This document shows positions 15,483 through 22,602 of a DNA stretch of 64,000 bases, in pieces. The translations under genes and the position numbers were made by a program. Source of the DNA: Streptomyces sp. NBC_01707 (GTDB taxonomy: Bacteria > Actinomycetota > Actinomycetes > Streptomycetales > Streptomycetaceae); the NCBI RefSeq assembly GCF_041438805.1, contig NZ_CP109190.1, positions 3,224,001-3,288,000 on the forward strand. Direction: 5' to 3'. Each line of letters starts with the position of its first letter. Position 1 is the stretch's first letter. Under the pieces are notes generated by a model, which was given only the letters and a program-made list of their open reading frames with translations, had not been told where the DNA came from and made no database searches.

Positions 15483-17175
15483 CGGCGAGCGCCATACGGG
15501 CCGGGTCGGCGTAGCGGTCGATCTCCTCGCCGGTCACGCACTCGACCAGTGCGCACAGCAGCACCTCGGCCGCGTTGGGTGTCACGGCGTTGCCCAGGAG
15601 TCGAACTTTGTCCCTGTTCGAGCCGACTAGGTCGTAGTCGTCGGCGAACGCCATCGCCCGCTTGATCTCTTTCGGCCGGAGCATCCGGAACAGCACCTTG
15701 TCGATGTCCCAGTCGCCGTTGACCAACGCGTACCGGTCGCGGGTCGTGAGCGCGCCGACCGGCATGCTGATCGGCTTGGCCTGCCCGTTGCCGTAGTACG
15801 GGACGAGGAGCGACTCCGGGTGGGTCACCAGGCCGTGGTGGTTTCCTCCGGCCGTGACCGCGTGCAGCGGGCTGTCGATGTGCCGCGCCTTGCCGGTGTC
15901 GCCGCCGCCGCGCATCGGGATCACGTACGGCAGGTACGCGAGGGCCACTTCTGCGCGCGTGGTCTGGGTTCGCAGCGGCCTGTCGATCGGCATCGCCTTC
16001 TTGCCGTCGCGGCCCTCGCACGGGATCAGCAGGGGCGGGACCACGAGCGCGTCGCCTTCGGTGGTCGTGCGGGTCGGCATCGGGCTGAGGATGCTGGACG
16101 CGCCGGTGCGCCAGGTGCCGCCGGTCGGGACGAGGAACGGGGCGGGGTCACCCTGCGCCTGGCCGTCGCCGAACAGGGCGCCTTGCTCGTCCTGGGCTGC
16201 GAGCTTCGGCCAGTACCGCTCGAAGCCGGCCCGGATGCGTTCGATCGTCTTCGGCGCCAGGCCCTCGGGGCATTCGGGGCTCTTGGGCCGGCTGCCGATC
16301 GGCGTGCCGGGGATCGACCAGTCGATCGCCACCGCGGCGGGCAACACATCCGGCTCGACCAGTGCGCGGCAGTCCGACTTGGGGCACCGGTAGTCATAGG
16401 ACGCCTTGTACCGGCCCATGTCCTTGCCGGGCTTCCGCCACGACTGGAGGGCCGCGACCATCTCGTCGCATTCGGTGCAGTACGCGTTCGACCTCAGCCA
16501 CTTGTCCCAGTCGGGCGTGCGGCCGAGGCTCTTGTGCCAGTAGGCCAGGTACAGCCGGTCACGCGACTGCGGTGCTGCGTGCACCGACCGCGGGTCGGCG
16601 TGCATCGAGTTCAGGGCGATCAGGCGCGTCTCGTATCCCATCTTGTGAAACTCGGCCACGTACCGGTCCCACTCCCACCACGACCGGAGGTCGACCACGT
16701 TCTCGACCACGCCCGCCTTGACCAGGCCGCCGCGCTCGATCACCCCGCGCAGGTACAGCGGGACTTCCTCGACCAGGGCCCGCGAGGCTTCCTCCTCTTT
16801 CGTCGGGCCGCTCTCCTCCCCGCCGGTCGTGAACTTCTCCTCTTCCAAGTCGGCGTACAGGTCGAGGAGATCGCCCTGCACCGCCTTCGCGAACGACCGC
16901 TTCATCCCCTTGGCCACGCTCCACTCGGTGCACTCAGGGCTCGCCCAAAAAATGTCGGTAACGGGCCACGACCACACCGGGGCCTTGCGGATGTCGCCCG
17001 TGTAGTGGGCGACCCCGGGGAAGTTCAGCCGGTGCGTTTCGATGGCCCGCCGCCAGTGATTCGCCGCGTGAGTGACCTTCAGGTTCGGGACGGCTTCCGC
17101 TCCCTGAGACGAGCCGCCTCCGCCGCAGAACCAGTCACTGTGTGTGATCACGTTGCCATCGTGCTTGTAGGCCAT
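15478..17175 (-). CDS. DNA (cytosine-5)-methyltransferase
   Basis: This 565-residue protein has the C5-methyltransferase motifs in order. AdoMet motif I is DWFCGGGGSS (about 14-23). The catalytic loop is ASPECTEWS with Cys82, a P-E-C form of the PC motif seen in actinophage enzymes. Motif VI is VENVVDLRSWW, and the C-terminal motif is LLGNAVTPNAAEVL. A Cys-rich insert in the middle (CTECDEM, CPKSDC) resembles a zinc ribbon. It would methylate cosmid- or phage-type DNA at an unknown site. No restriction endonuclease gene is adjacent, so self-protection or anti-restriction is more likely than a full R-M system. It is preceded by a hairpin (17212-17249) and a type I operator (17261-17276), both in its 5' leader. 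Confidence 0.93.
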   Translation of the reverse strand: MAYKHDGNVITHSDWFCGGGGSSQGAEAVPNLKVTHAANHWRRAIETHRLNFPGVAHYTGDIRKAPVWSWPVTDIFWASPECTEWSVAKGMKRSFAKAVQGDLLDLYADLEEEKFTTGGEESGPTKEEEASRALVEEVPLYLRGVIERGGLVKAGVVENVVDLRSWWEWDRYVAEFHKMGYETRLIALNSMHADPRSVHAAPQSRDRLYLAYWHKSLGRTPDWDKWLRSNAYCTECDEMVAALQSWRKPGKDMGRYKASYDYRCPKSDCRALVEPDVLPAAVAIDWSIPGTPIGSRPKSPECPEGLAPKTIERIRAGFERYWPKLAAQDEQGALFGDGQAQGDPAPFLVPTGGTWRTGASSILSPMPTRTTTEGDALVVPPLLIPCEGRDGKKAMPIDRPLRTQTTRAEVALAYLPYVIPMRGGGDTGKARHIDSPLHAVTAGGNHHGLVTHPESLLVPYYGNGQAKPISMPVGALTTRDRYALVNGDWDIDKVLFRMLRPKEIKRAMAFADDYDLVGSNRDKVRLLGNAVTPNAAEVLLCALVECVTGEEIDRYADPARMALAV

Positions 17176-17211
17176 CGCGGACCCTCCTTGGGGTGAGGTC
17201 GGTCGGTGCTG

Positions 17212-17249
17212 GCCGGGCGAGCGGGGATTCCCGCCCCCGCTCGCTGGCC
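17212..17249. terminator. Leader hairpin with GGGATTCCC core before the C5-methyltransferase
   Basis: GCGAGCGGGG pairs with CCCCGCTCGC around a GGATTCCCGCC loop. Unlike the other array hairpins, this one lies between the operator and the ribosome site of the downstream gene, so it could act as an attenuator. Confidence 0.55.
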
Positions 17250-17260
17250 GGTGAGATGCT

Positions 17261-17344
17261 TAGTGGGTAGACACTATGACTAACGCGTGACTCTTCGTGA
17301 AGTACCGGGGTGGAACAGGGGATTTCGGAGAAAACCGCAGGTCA
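17261..17344 (-). promoter_or_regulatory. Type I operator block (site 1)
   Basis: TAGTGGGTAGACACTA at 17261-17276, followed on the minus strand's upstream side by the conserved TGACTAACGC, a GTACC motif and CTGACCTGC near 17340. The C5-methyltransferase starts 86 bases downstream. Confidence 0.7.
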
Positions 17345-18268
17345 GAGGCCCATCAGTCGCCTCGTGCAGTTGCGGACGGCAATGCCGTCGGCGATGTACG
17401 ACGCGCTCTCGGGGACGCTCAGGCTGAACACCTCAGCCTCCCGCCCGTGTTCGGCGCGCGTGACGGGGTGCCAGCGGAACCCGTCGTGGTCGGGACGCCG
17501 GCCGCCTTCGCGCTTCCACGAGAGCAGCCAGCCCGGCTTGCCGGGCTTTCCTTGGTCGCTGAGGCCTCCGGCGTATCCCAGCGAGCAGACGAGCAGCCGC
17601 AGGCCGACCATGAACGACTTGGAGTACATACGCACCGCGAACTGGTCGCGGTGGGGGCCATCGTTGACCAGGCCGTCCAGGAACGCCTGTCGGGACTCAT
17701 CGGGCATCGCCAGTGCCCAGGCGGGAAAGCGGCGACCGGCTCCGTACCCACCGAAGTGCTCGGCCAGCCAGCCGACGAGTTCGGGGCAGAGCGCTGCCGC
17801 GGCTTCGCCCTTGAGCCTGATCATGTTCCCAGCTGTGCCGAGGACGTCGATCGGGTCGATTCCCGTGAGGGATGCGGGCAGGCCAGGGACCGGCTGCGGC
17901 TCTCCGAAGTCGAGGGGCGAGGCGAGGCGGTGCCCCTCGGCCAGGTCCCGCGCCCTGGTCCATCCCGCAGACGACAACTCCCCCGCCTCGCCACCCTCCA
18001 GGAAGACTCGCGCTACACGCGTGCGGAACGGACGATCGGCAGTGGCCGCCAGGTCGCTGGCCAGGGATGCGCAGTGGACTCGGACGGTGGGCGCGGTCGT
18101 CCGCATAGTGGCCGCCACCGGCCTCCACAGGCGCTGATGCGTGAACACCTCGTCGCCCGCGATGACGTCCTCGATCGGAACGAGGCCGCGACGGATGAGG
18201 ATCATCGTCCCCGCCGGGAAGCCGGTGGGCAGGGGGTGGCCGGGGGTCTGGGGGGCGTGAGTGGTCAT
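17342..18268 (-). CDS. Free-standing Hint/intein-like protein with LAGLIDADG-type homing endonuclease core
   Basis: This 308-residue protein has an intein splice-domain start (FPAGTMILIRRGLVPIEDV with AGDEV and a following W-R-P-V) from residue 16. It ends with the intein C-terminal signature FSLSVPESASYIADGIAVRNC plus seven residues. Between these, LVGWLAEHFGGYG and RQAFLDGLVNDG resemble LAGLIDADG helices. The block A nucleophile Cys/Ser is replaced by Gly, so normal N-terminal cleavage should fail, while the terminal Asn-Cys is kept. No host protein flanks are present: only 15 residues precede it and 7 follow. Those first residues (MTTHAPQT) match the start of the gene at 18871 (MTTHDPQT), as does the upstream DNA, suggesting it was dropped onto a duplicated gene start. 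The likely role is a selfish homing endonuclease. Confidence 0.7.
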   Translation of the reverse strand: MTTHAPQTPGHPLPTGFPAGTMILIRRGLVPIEDVIAGDEVFTHQRLWRPVAATMRTTAPTVRVHCASLASDLAATADRPFRTRVARVFLEGGEAGELSSAGWTRARDLAEGHRLASPLDFGEPQPVPGLPASLTGIDPIDVLGTAGNMIRLKGEAAAALCPELVGWLAEHFGGYGAGRRFPAWALAMPDESRQAFLDGLVNDGPHRDQFAVRMYSKSFMVGLRLLVCSLGYAGGLSDQGKPGKPGWLLSWKREGGRRPDHDGFRWHPVTRAEHGREAEVFSLSVPESASYIADGIAVRNCTRRLMGL

Positions 18269-18305
18269 GTGGCGTCCTCGATCGGCTCGGGTGGGATGAG
18301 GGGAG

Positions 18306-18332
18306 CCGGGGCGGGCACGGTGCCCGCCCCGG
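18306..18332. terminator. Intergenic GC hairpin
   Basis: CCGGGGCGGGCAC (18306-18318) pairs with GTGCCCGCCCCGG (18320-18332). The stem is perfect and the loop very short, just after the stop of the gene at 18346. Confidence 0.6.
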
Positions 18333-18345
18333 TGGGAACCCCAGG

Positions 18346-18768
18346 TCAGAGGGCGCGCTGCTCCGGGAGGGGCGGCAGCGGGGTCCGCTTCAACTGGAAG
18401 GGGATCAGCGGCGAAAGGTCGGCCGCGACCACGTACCAGCACCACTCGTGGCCGCCGATGGCGTACCGGTCGTCGTCGTTGGGCTGGGCGATCTCGGTCG
18501 CCTCCTGGTGGCGCTCGCCGCCGAGGTACATCCAGCAGATGCTGAGCACGACCGCGTGGCTGTCGCCGTCGACCGTGCCGTCCACGACGTGCACCGTGTC
18601 GGCCGAGCCGTGCCCGAGGCGGGCGGCTTCGGCCTGGGTGTCGTCCGCGATCCGCCGGACGGTGTCGAGGTCGAACCACGGCTTCACGAAGCCGTCGCGC
18701 TGGTCGTCGGGGTCGATCCAAGCCGGGTAGCGGTCGCGGTCGTTGCAGCAGACGATGACTTCGATCAT
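18346..18768 (-). CDS. Unknown 140-residue protein, paralogue of the protein at 19379
   Basis: I chose the ATG at 18768, with ACGGAG 6 bases upstream; the frame is open further without a site. The protein has a domain of the form W-x-D...PWFDLDTVRRIADDT, ADTVHVVDG, then IAQPNDDDRYAIGGHEWCWYV. The same order (PYFTLDTARELSAQT, ADTVHVIDG, DGLYGIGGWEWTWAF) occurs in the larger neighbour at 19379, so the two are paralogues within one unit. It is Trp-rich, acidic and soluble. The function is unknown. The proteins may belong to a small actinobacterial plasmid/phage family. Confidence 0.7.
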   Translation of the reverse strand: MIEVIVCCNDRDRYPAWIDPDDQRDGFVKPWFDLDTVRRIADDTQAEAARLGHGSADTVHVVDGTVDGDSHAVVLSICWMYLGGERHQEATEIAQPNDDDRYAIGGHEWCWYVVAADLSPLIPFQLKRTPLPPLPEQRAL

Positions 18769-18811
18769 GAGGCTCTCCGTGAGGTCGTTTCGGTCGGTGC
18801 GCATGGGGCGA

Positions 18812-18853
18812 CCCCGGGACGGGCGGGGATTCCCGCCCTCGCCCATCCCGGGG
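18812..18853. terminator. Intergenic GC hairpin with GGGATTCCC core
   Basis: CCCCGGGA (18812-18819) pairs with TCCCGGGG (18846-18853), and inner arms extend the stem around GGGGATTCCCGCC. It lies after the stop of the gene at 18871. Confidence 0.6.
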
Positions 18854-18870
18854 CCAGGGGTGACGTGCGG

Positions 18871-19332
18871 TCAGTCGAGGGGTAGGCCGACTGCCTTGGC
18901 GAGGTCGATGCGGTAGACCGCCTGGCCGTCGCGCTCGGGCAGTTTGGTGACGAGGGGCTTCCAGACACGCTCGTTGACGTAGTTCAGGTAGGGCACCCAC
19001 TCGTTCATGTCGAAGATCTCGTCCCCGGCGTATGTGCCGAGCGTGGCGGTGAACGAGGTCTCCGTGCCGTCCGCCGTCCAGTACCGGCCGGTGGCGCACA
19101 GCGAGCCGTCGGCCGCTTCCACGAGCTCCGCGTGCGTGGCGTCGAAGGGGACATCCGCACTGTCGTTGCCGGTCAGAATGTCCCGCACGGCCACCGCGGT
19201 GACGACGGCCATCACGCGGCCGAGTCGTTCGGCCGCCGCGTGGTACGCGTCCAGGGCCGCCTGGGCTGCGGCGGACAGGGCGCCGCTGTCGGAGAGCTCG
19301 TAGGCCCGGGTCTGGGGGTCGTGAGTGGTCAT
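18871..19332 (-). CDS. Unknown 153-residue protein of the accessory array
   Basis: I do not recognise a family. The start ATG (19332) begins MTTHDPQT, the same short leader as the Hint-like protein downstream. Residues 20-60 form an Ala-rich helix (AAAQAALDAYHAAAERLG). The middle has strands (LCATGRYWTADGTETSFTAT) and the end has a short amphipathic region (VTKLPERDGQAVYRIDLAKA). There is no membrane segment. It lies between the two paralogues at 18346 and 19379 in what looks like a single transcription unit on the minus strand. Confidence 0.7.
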   Translation of the reverse strand: MTTHDPQTRAYELSDSGALSAAAQAALDAYHAAAERLGRVMAVVTAVAVRDILTGNDSADVPFDATHAELVEAADGSLCATGRYWTADGTETSFTATLGTYAGDEIFDMNEWVPYLNYVNERVWKPLVTKLPERDGQAVYRIDLAKAVGLPLD

Positions 19333-19378
19333 GGGACGCCCTCGATCGGTTCGGATGGGGTGGAGGAGGGGGCTGGTG

Positions 19379-20365
19379 CTACCACTCGCGGTGCAGGGCC
19401 GGGAACTTGATCGCGTACGCCTCGGAGCCCTGGTCGTTCTGGATGGCCTTCCATCCGCCGGTCCGAAGCGATTCGAGGCCGGTGCTGGACAGCAGTGCCT
19501 GGCGTAGGGCCTCGTCAGCGCCGCCGATCCGCTCGTAGTCGAACGCGCCATAGTCCTGCTCGTCGTTCGTCCAGACGATCGCGTCGGCGGTGGCCACGGA
19601 GATCAGGCGCGGGTGGCCGTCCTCGACGATGAGGCCGGCTGCGGTGGCGTTGGGGACGAGTTCGCGCAGGATGTCACCGGCCTTGCGGACGCCTTCCCTG
19701 AGCGCGTCGCAGCCGCAGGCGCACGGCTTGCCGTCCTTCTTGCTGTCGCGATTCAGGTGGCAGTTGGTGCAGTCGTACTCGTGCCAGTCCATGCCCTCAC
19801 CGCACGCGCACCACCAAGAGGCGAAGGCCCACGTCCATTCCCAGCCGCCGATGCCGTACAGGCCATCGCGGCCGGGTGCGATGACGTCGGCGGCCGTGGC
19901 ACTGCCTTCGTACAGCCACTGCCAGGCGGCTTTGACGATGACCGTGCGCCGGGCGCCGCGGCCGGTGGCCTTGCGCCGTCGGGCCGCCTTGCGGTCGTTC
20001 GGTGTGGCGTGGGCGACCCTGACGGCCGTGGTCACGTTCCGGCCCACGTTGCGCCACCGGATACGGACGGCGATCGCGACCTGCTCGTGCTCTTCGCTGT
20101 ACGGGTTGGTGCCGCCCTCGATGATGTGGACGGTGTCCCCGCTGTCCTCGCGGCCGTCGATGACGTGGACGGTGTCCGCGCAGTCGTACCCGTACTCATC
20201 CGCGATGCGGAGTGTCTGGGCGGACAGCTCCCGGGCGGTGTCGAGGGTGAAGTACGGGCTCAGCCACCCGTTCCAGCGGTTGTTGGGGTTCAGCTTGCAG
20301 TCGAACGGGCCGAGCATGTCGTCGATACAGACGCGGGTCTCGATGGTCTCGCCGGTACGGGCCAT
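19379..20365 (-). CDS. Unknown 328-residue protein with zinc-binding region
   Basis: The start ATG has AAGGAG 8 bases upstream. The N-terminal half shares the PYFTLDT, ADTVHVIDG, IGGWEWTW domain with the protein at 18346 but contains an extra basic insert (about 110-150). The next region has many Cys residues (WWCACGEG, YDCTNCH, KPCACGCD), which look like two zinc clusters. The C-terminal third includes PHxxWT-like strands and a final short motif (SEAYAIKFPALHREW). It is probably cytoplasmic. Function is unknown, but the zinc clusters suggest nucleic-acid or protein binding. A GC hairpin separates it from the HNH gene upstream. Confidence 0.7.
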   Translation of the reverse strand: MARTGETIETRVCIDDMLGPFDCKLNPNNRWNGWLSPYFTLDTARELSAQTLRIADEYGYDCADTVHVIDGREDSGDTVHIIEGGTNPYSEEHEQVAIAVRIRWRNVGRNVTTAVRVAHATPNDRKAARRRKATGRGARRTVIVKAAWQWLYEGSATAADVIAPGRDGLYGIGGWEWTWAFASWWCACGEGMDWHEYDCTNCHLNRDSKKDGKPCACGCDALREGVRKAGDILRELVPNATAAGLIVEDGHPRLISVATADAIVWTNDEQDYGAFDYERIGGADEALRQALLSSTGLESLRTGGWKAIQNDQGSEAYAIKFPALHREW

Positions 20366-20406
20366 GGTGGTGCTCCTTGCGTGCTGTGAGGTGAGTTCGG
20401 TTGGCT

Positions 20407-20444
20407 CCCGGGTGGGCGGGGATTCCCGCCCCCGCCCACCCGGG
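20407..20444. terminator. Intergenic GC hairpin with GGGATTCCC core
   Basis: CCCGGGTGGGCGGGG (20407-20421) pairs with CCCCGCCCACCCGGG (20430-20444), a perfect 15-bp stem, just after the stop of the HNH gene. Confidence 0.75.
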
Positions 20445-20453
20445 GTGTGGCGG

Positions 20454-21161
20454 TCAGGCCGGCTGGCCGATCAGGTCGTCCGTGAAGTACGTCCGGTAGT
20501 CCCTGCAGCGCGTCTTCTTGGACGAGTTGCACGATCGGCAGAGGGGCTGGATGTTGTCGATGTGGTCCCGGCCGCCCAGGGCGAGCGGGATGACGTGGTC
20601 GGGCTCAAGGCCCACGTCCACTCGCAGGCAGGCGATGCAGCAGCCGTAGGAGTCGCGGAGGGCGATCCAGTCGGCGAGCTTGACGCCTCCGCCGGGGGCC
20701 GCGGCCTTGCGGGCGCGGTACCGGGCGCGGCGAGCCCGATTGGCCTCCGGGTTGTCCTTGACCCACCGCGCGTTCTTCGCCGCGTAGTACGCCTTGTTGC
20801 CGTGGTAGTGGGCGCGCTTCCTGGCCTGACAAGCGTCCAGGTTCCGCTGCCGGTAGGAACGGCTGATCTCCCTGACCCTTTCCGGGTCCATGGCGTATCG
20901 CTCCTTGGCCACCGCGTTCAAGCACGGCCGGCAGTGGCTCGCTCGGGCGCCGCCCGGGTAGGTGAACTCAGCCATCGGAAATTCCTCGAGGCACCTCGTG
21001 CACGTCTTGGTCTCGGGGGGCGGAGCCCCTGCCGGGCGGTACTTGACCGGGTCGACTGCCCTGCACATGCGGCAGGTGTCGCGCCGCCCGTCCGTGGACT
21101 TCTTGAGCTGGCCAAAGTCACTGAGCTGCTTCAGCTCCCGGCACTTCGCGCAGGTCTTCAA
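20454..21161 (-). CDS. HNH endonuclease-like protein with multiple zinc ribbons
   Basis: The C-terminal domain has the HNH pattern: CCIACLR, GLEPDHVIPLALGG, DHIDNIQPLCRSCNSSK. The N-terminal 90 residues hold two CxxC zinc pairs per ribbon (KTCAKC, RDTCRMC; KTCTRC, ASHCRPC), and a basic helical linker (YRQRNLDACQARKRAHYHG) joins them. Phage and plasmid HNH proteins nick or cut double-stranded DNA, and some assist packaging or act as homing enzymes. I chose a TTG start at 21161 overlapping the upstream TGA, since the first ribbon begins at once there. An upstream in-frame start would lie within the DUF488-like gene. The start is uncertain and the domain call is secure. Confidence 0.85.
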   Translation of the reverse strand: MKTCAKCRELKQLSDFGQLKKSTDGRRDTCRMCRAVDPVKYRPAGAPPPETKTCTRCLEEFPMAEFTYPGGARASHCRPCLNAVAKERYAMDPERVREISRSYRQRNLDACQARKRAHYHGNKAYYAAKNARWVKDNPEANRARRARYRARKAAAPGGGVKLADWIALRDSYGCCIACLRVDVGLEPDHVIPLALGGRDHIDNIQPLCRSCNSSKKTRCRDYRTYFTDDLIGQPA

Positions 21162-21583
21162 AACAGACCGCCCTGGTCCCACGGCTGCTCGAAGACGTTG
21201 TCGCCGAGCTCGGGGATCGCTTCGCCGGTCTGCTCCAGGTAGTAGGCGGCGAGCATCCTGCGGTGGCACCAGTTTTCGGGCTTGTTCATGCGGTCGAAGC
21301 AGAGGAGGACGAGTCGGCTGTCACCGTTCGCGGCGGCCAGCCTGGCGAGTTCGGCGCGGATGGCTTCGATCCCGGTGTCGTTCAGCATCCGTCGGTAGCT
21401 GAACTCGTACGCGTCCTTGGGCAGGTTCGCGGCGAGCAGCTCCCGTGTGGGGGTCACGAGCTTCGCGTGACCGCCGAGCTGGTGGCTGAACCAGCGGGCG
21501 CCGCCCGCAGTGGTGCGGATTGCGGTTCCCATGTCAGGCCTGAACTCCGAGTAGGAGCAGGTCGCGAGGCGGATGGGCTCCAT
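21158..21583 (-). CDS. DUF488 family protein
   Basis: This protein of about 141 residues has the DUF488 core: RLVLLCFDRMNKPENWCHRR, with the conserved Cys-His of this family, after a helix rich in Ala/Leu. The biochemical role of DUF488 is not established. It is the first gene after the type I operator at 21625-21640 (42 bases upstream), and its stop overlaps the proposed TTG start of the HNH gene, so the two are probably translated together. A GTG three bases further upstream is an alternative start; AAAGG suits the ATG better. A larger DUF488 protein lies at 50131 in the window. Confidence 0.8.
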   Translation of the reverse strand: MEPIRLATCSYSEFRPDMGTAIRTTAGGARWFSHQLGGHAKLVTPTRELLAANLPKDAYEFSYRRMLNDTGIEAIRAELARLAAANGDSRLVLLCFDRMNKPENWCHRRMLAAYYLEQTGEAIPELGDNVFEQPWDQGGLF

Positions 21584-21624
21584 CACTTGCCTTTCGTGTG
21601 GGTTGGTGGGTACAAGATCAACTT

Positions 21625-21640
21625 TAGTGGCTACCCACTA
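21625..21640 (-). promoter_or_regulatory. Type I operator (site 2)
   Basis: TAGTGGCTACCCACTA, near-perfect palindrome 42 bases before the DUF488-like gene. The longer conserved block around other sites is absent here. Confidence 0.65.
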
Positions 21641-21687
21641 TGGCGGCCAGTTGAACAACCCTAGATCCAGGGTGTGTTGCGGGAGGT

Positions 21688-22512
21688 CTACGCGGCGAAC
21701 AGGTCGAGCTGGCACGGCTGGCGGCTCAGCCAGTCGTGGGTCCGCAGCGGGCCACCGGCGTAGCCGGGGAGGAACACCAGGCACGTTCGGATCGACGTCC
21801 CGCACGCGGCGAACGAGTCGTCGGGCAGGACCTCGATCTCTCCGCCTACCTCTTCGACCACTTCGCGGAACTCGGTGCTGGCCTTGTCCGACCACCACAT
21901 GAGGCCCTGGGACATGATCGAGACGAGGATCCCGTCGTCTTTCATGAACCCGATCGCGTGCTTGATGTGGTCGAGTCCGTTCGAGAACGGCGGGTTCATC
22001 ACCACGCGGTCGAATCCTTCCGCGTAGTCGAGCGGGTCGAGGTCGAGGAAGTCACCCTGCATGACCCGGCGGCTGTCGCCCTGTTCGCGCAGCAGGTCGG
22101 CCCGGCGGGAGTCGATCTCGACGGCGTCGACGACTCCGCCGCGCTTGGCGATCTCGGCTGTCATGGCTCCTGAGCCGGCCGAGGGTTCCAGCACGGTCAT
22201 CCCGGCGTGGACGCCTGCGAGGTCCACGATTTGCGTGACCAGGCTGGGCGGGGTCGGGAACCAGCCCTGCTCGTTCTTCGACGGGTACTCACCGGCCGCG
22301 AGGCAGTGCCGCATGAACTCCTCGATCCGGTACGGGAAGACGTGGCCCCGGACTGCTTTGCGGCCGTCCCACTTCCCGCTCATCGCCTTGAGCACCGAGT
22401 TCACTTGCTCGTAGACGACGCGGTCGATCTCGAACGGGATCCGCACCAGGTCGCCGCTGATGACGGTGCGTGGGTCGGTCAGGACGCGGAGGACGTCGGT
22501 CGGGAATCGCAT
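21688..22512 (-). CDS. N6-adenine DNA methyltransferase-like protein
   Basis: This 274-residue protein uses the ATG at 22512, with AAGGAG 5 bases upstream. Residues 1-75 carry a substrate-recognition-like region. The Rossmann core follows: AdoMet motif VLEPSAGSGAMTAEIA (about 100-115), an acidic ribose contact (VDAVEIDSRRADLL), and the catalytic motif VVMNPPFSNGLDH, the NPPF form of adenine-N6 enzymes. VSIMSQGLMWW and a strand-rich end complete the fold. It lacks a recognisable target domain and has no partner nuclease, so it is probably an orphan DNA methylase of a phage or plasmid. It is preceded by a type I operator at 22562-22577. Confidence 0.85.
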   Translation of the reverse strand: MRFPTDVLRVLTDPRTVISGDLVRIPFEIDRVVYEQVNSVLKAMSGKWDGRKAVRGHVFPYRIEEFMRHCLAAGEYPSKNEQGWFPTPPSLVTQIVDLAGVHAGMTVLEPSAGSGAMTAEIAKRGGVVDAVEIDSRRADLLREQGDSRRVMQGDFLDLDPLDYAEGFDRVVMNPPFSNGLDHIKHAIGFMKDDGILVSIMSQGLMWWSDKASTEFREVVEEVGGEIEVLPDDSFAACGTSIRTCLVFLPGYAGGPLRTHDWLSRQPCQLDLFAA

Positions 22513-22561
22513 GAGGCTCCTTCGGTTCGCTGTCGGGTTCGGGGTGGGCACCCATTGGCCG

Positions 22562-22577
22562 TAGTGGGTCCTCACTA
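22562..22577 (-). promoter_or_regulatory. Type I operator (site 3)
   Basis: TAGTGGGTCCTCACTA, 50 bases before the adenine methyltransferase-like gene. CTGACCTGC occurs 35 bases away on the other side, closer than in the full blocks. Confidence 0.65.
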
Positions 22578-22602
22578 AAGTCCGGGCCTGGAAGCAGGCA
22601 GG

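Noticed and set aside
17342..19099. 585-codon frame running from the Hint-like protein through two other genes
   Set aside because: Beyond 18268 it is out of phase with the better supported genes at 18346 and 18871 and lacks a start.
20454..21269. Longer HNH frame with 36 extra N-terminal residues
   Set aside because: The extra residues are Arg-rich, antisense-like, and lie within the DUF488-like gene; the first zinc ribbon starts at the TTG.
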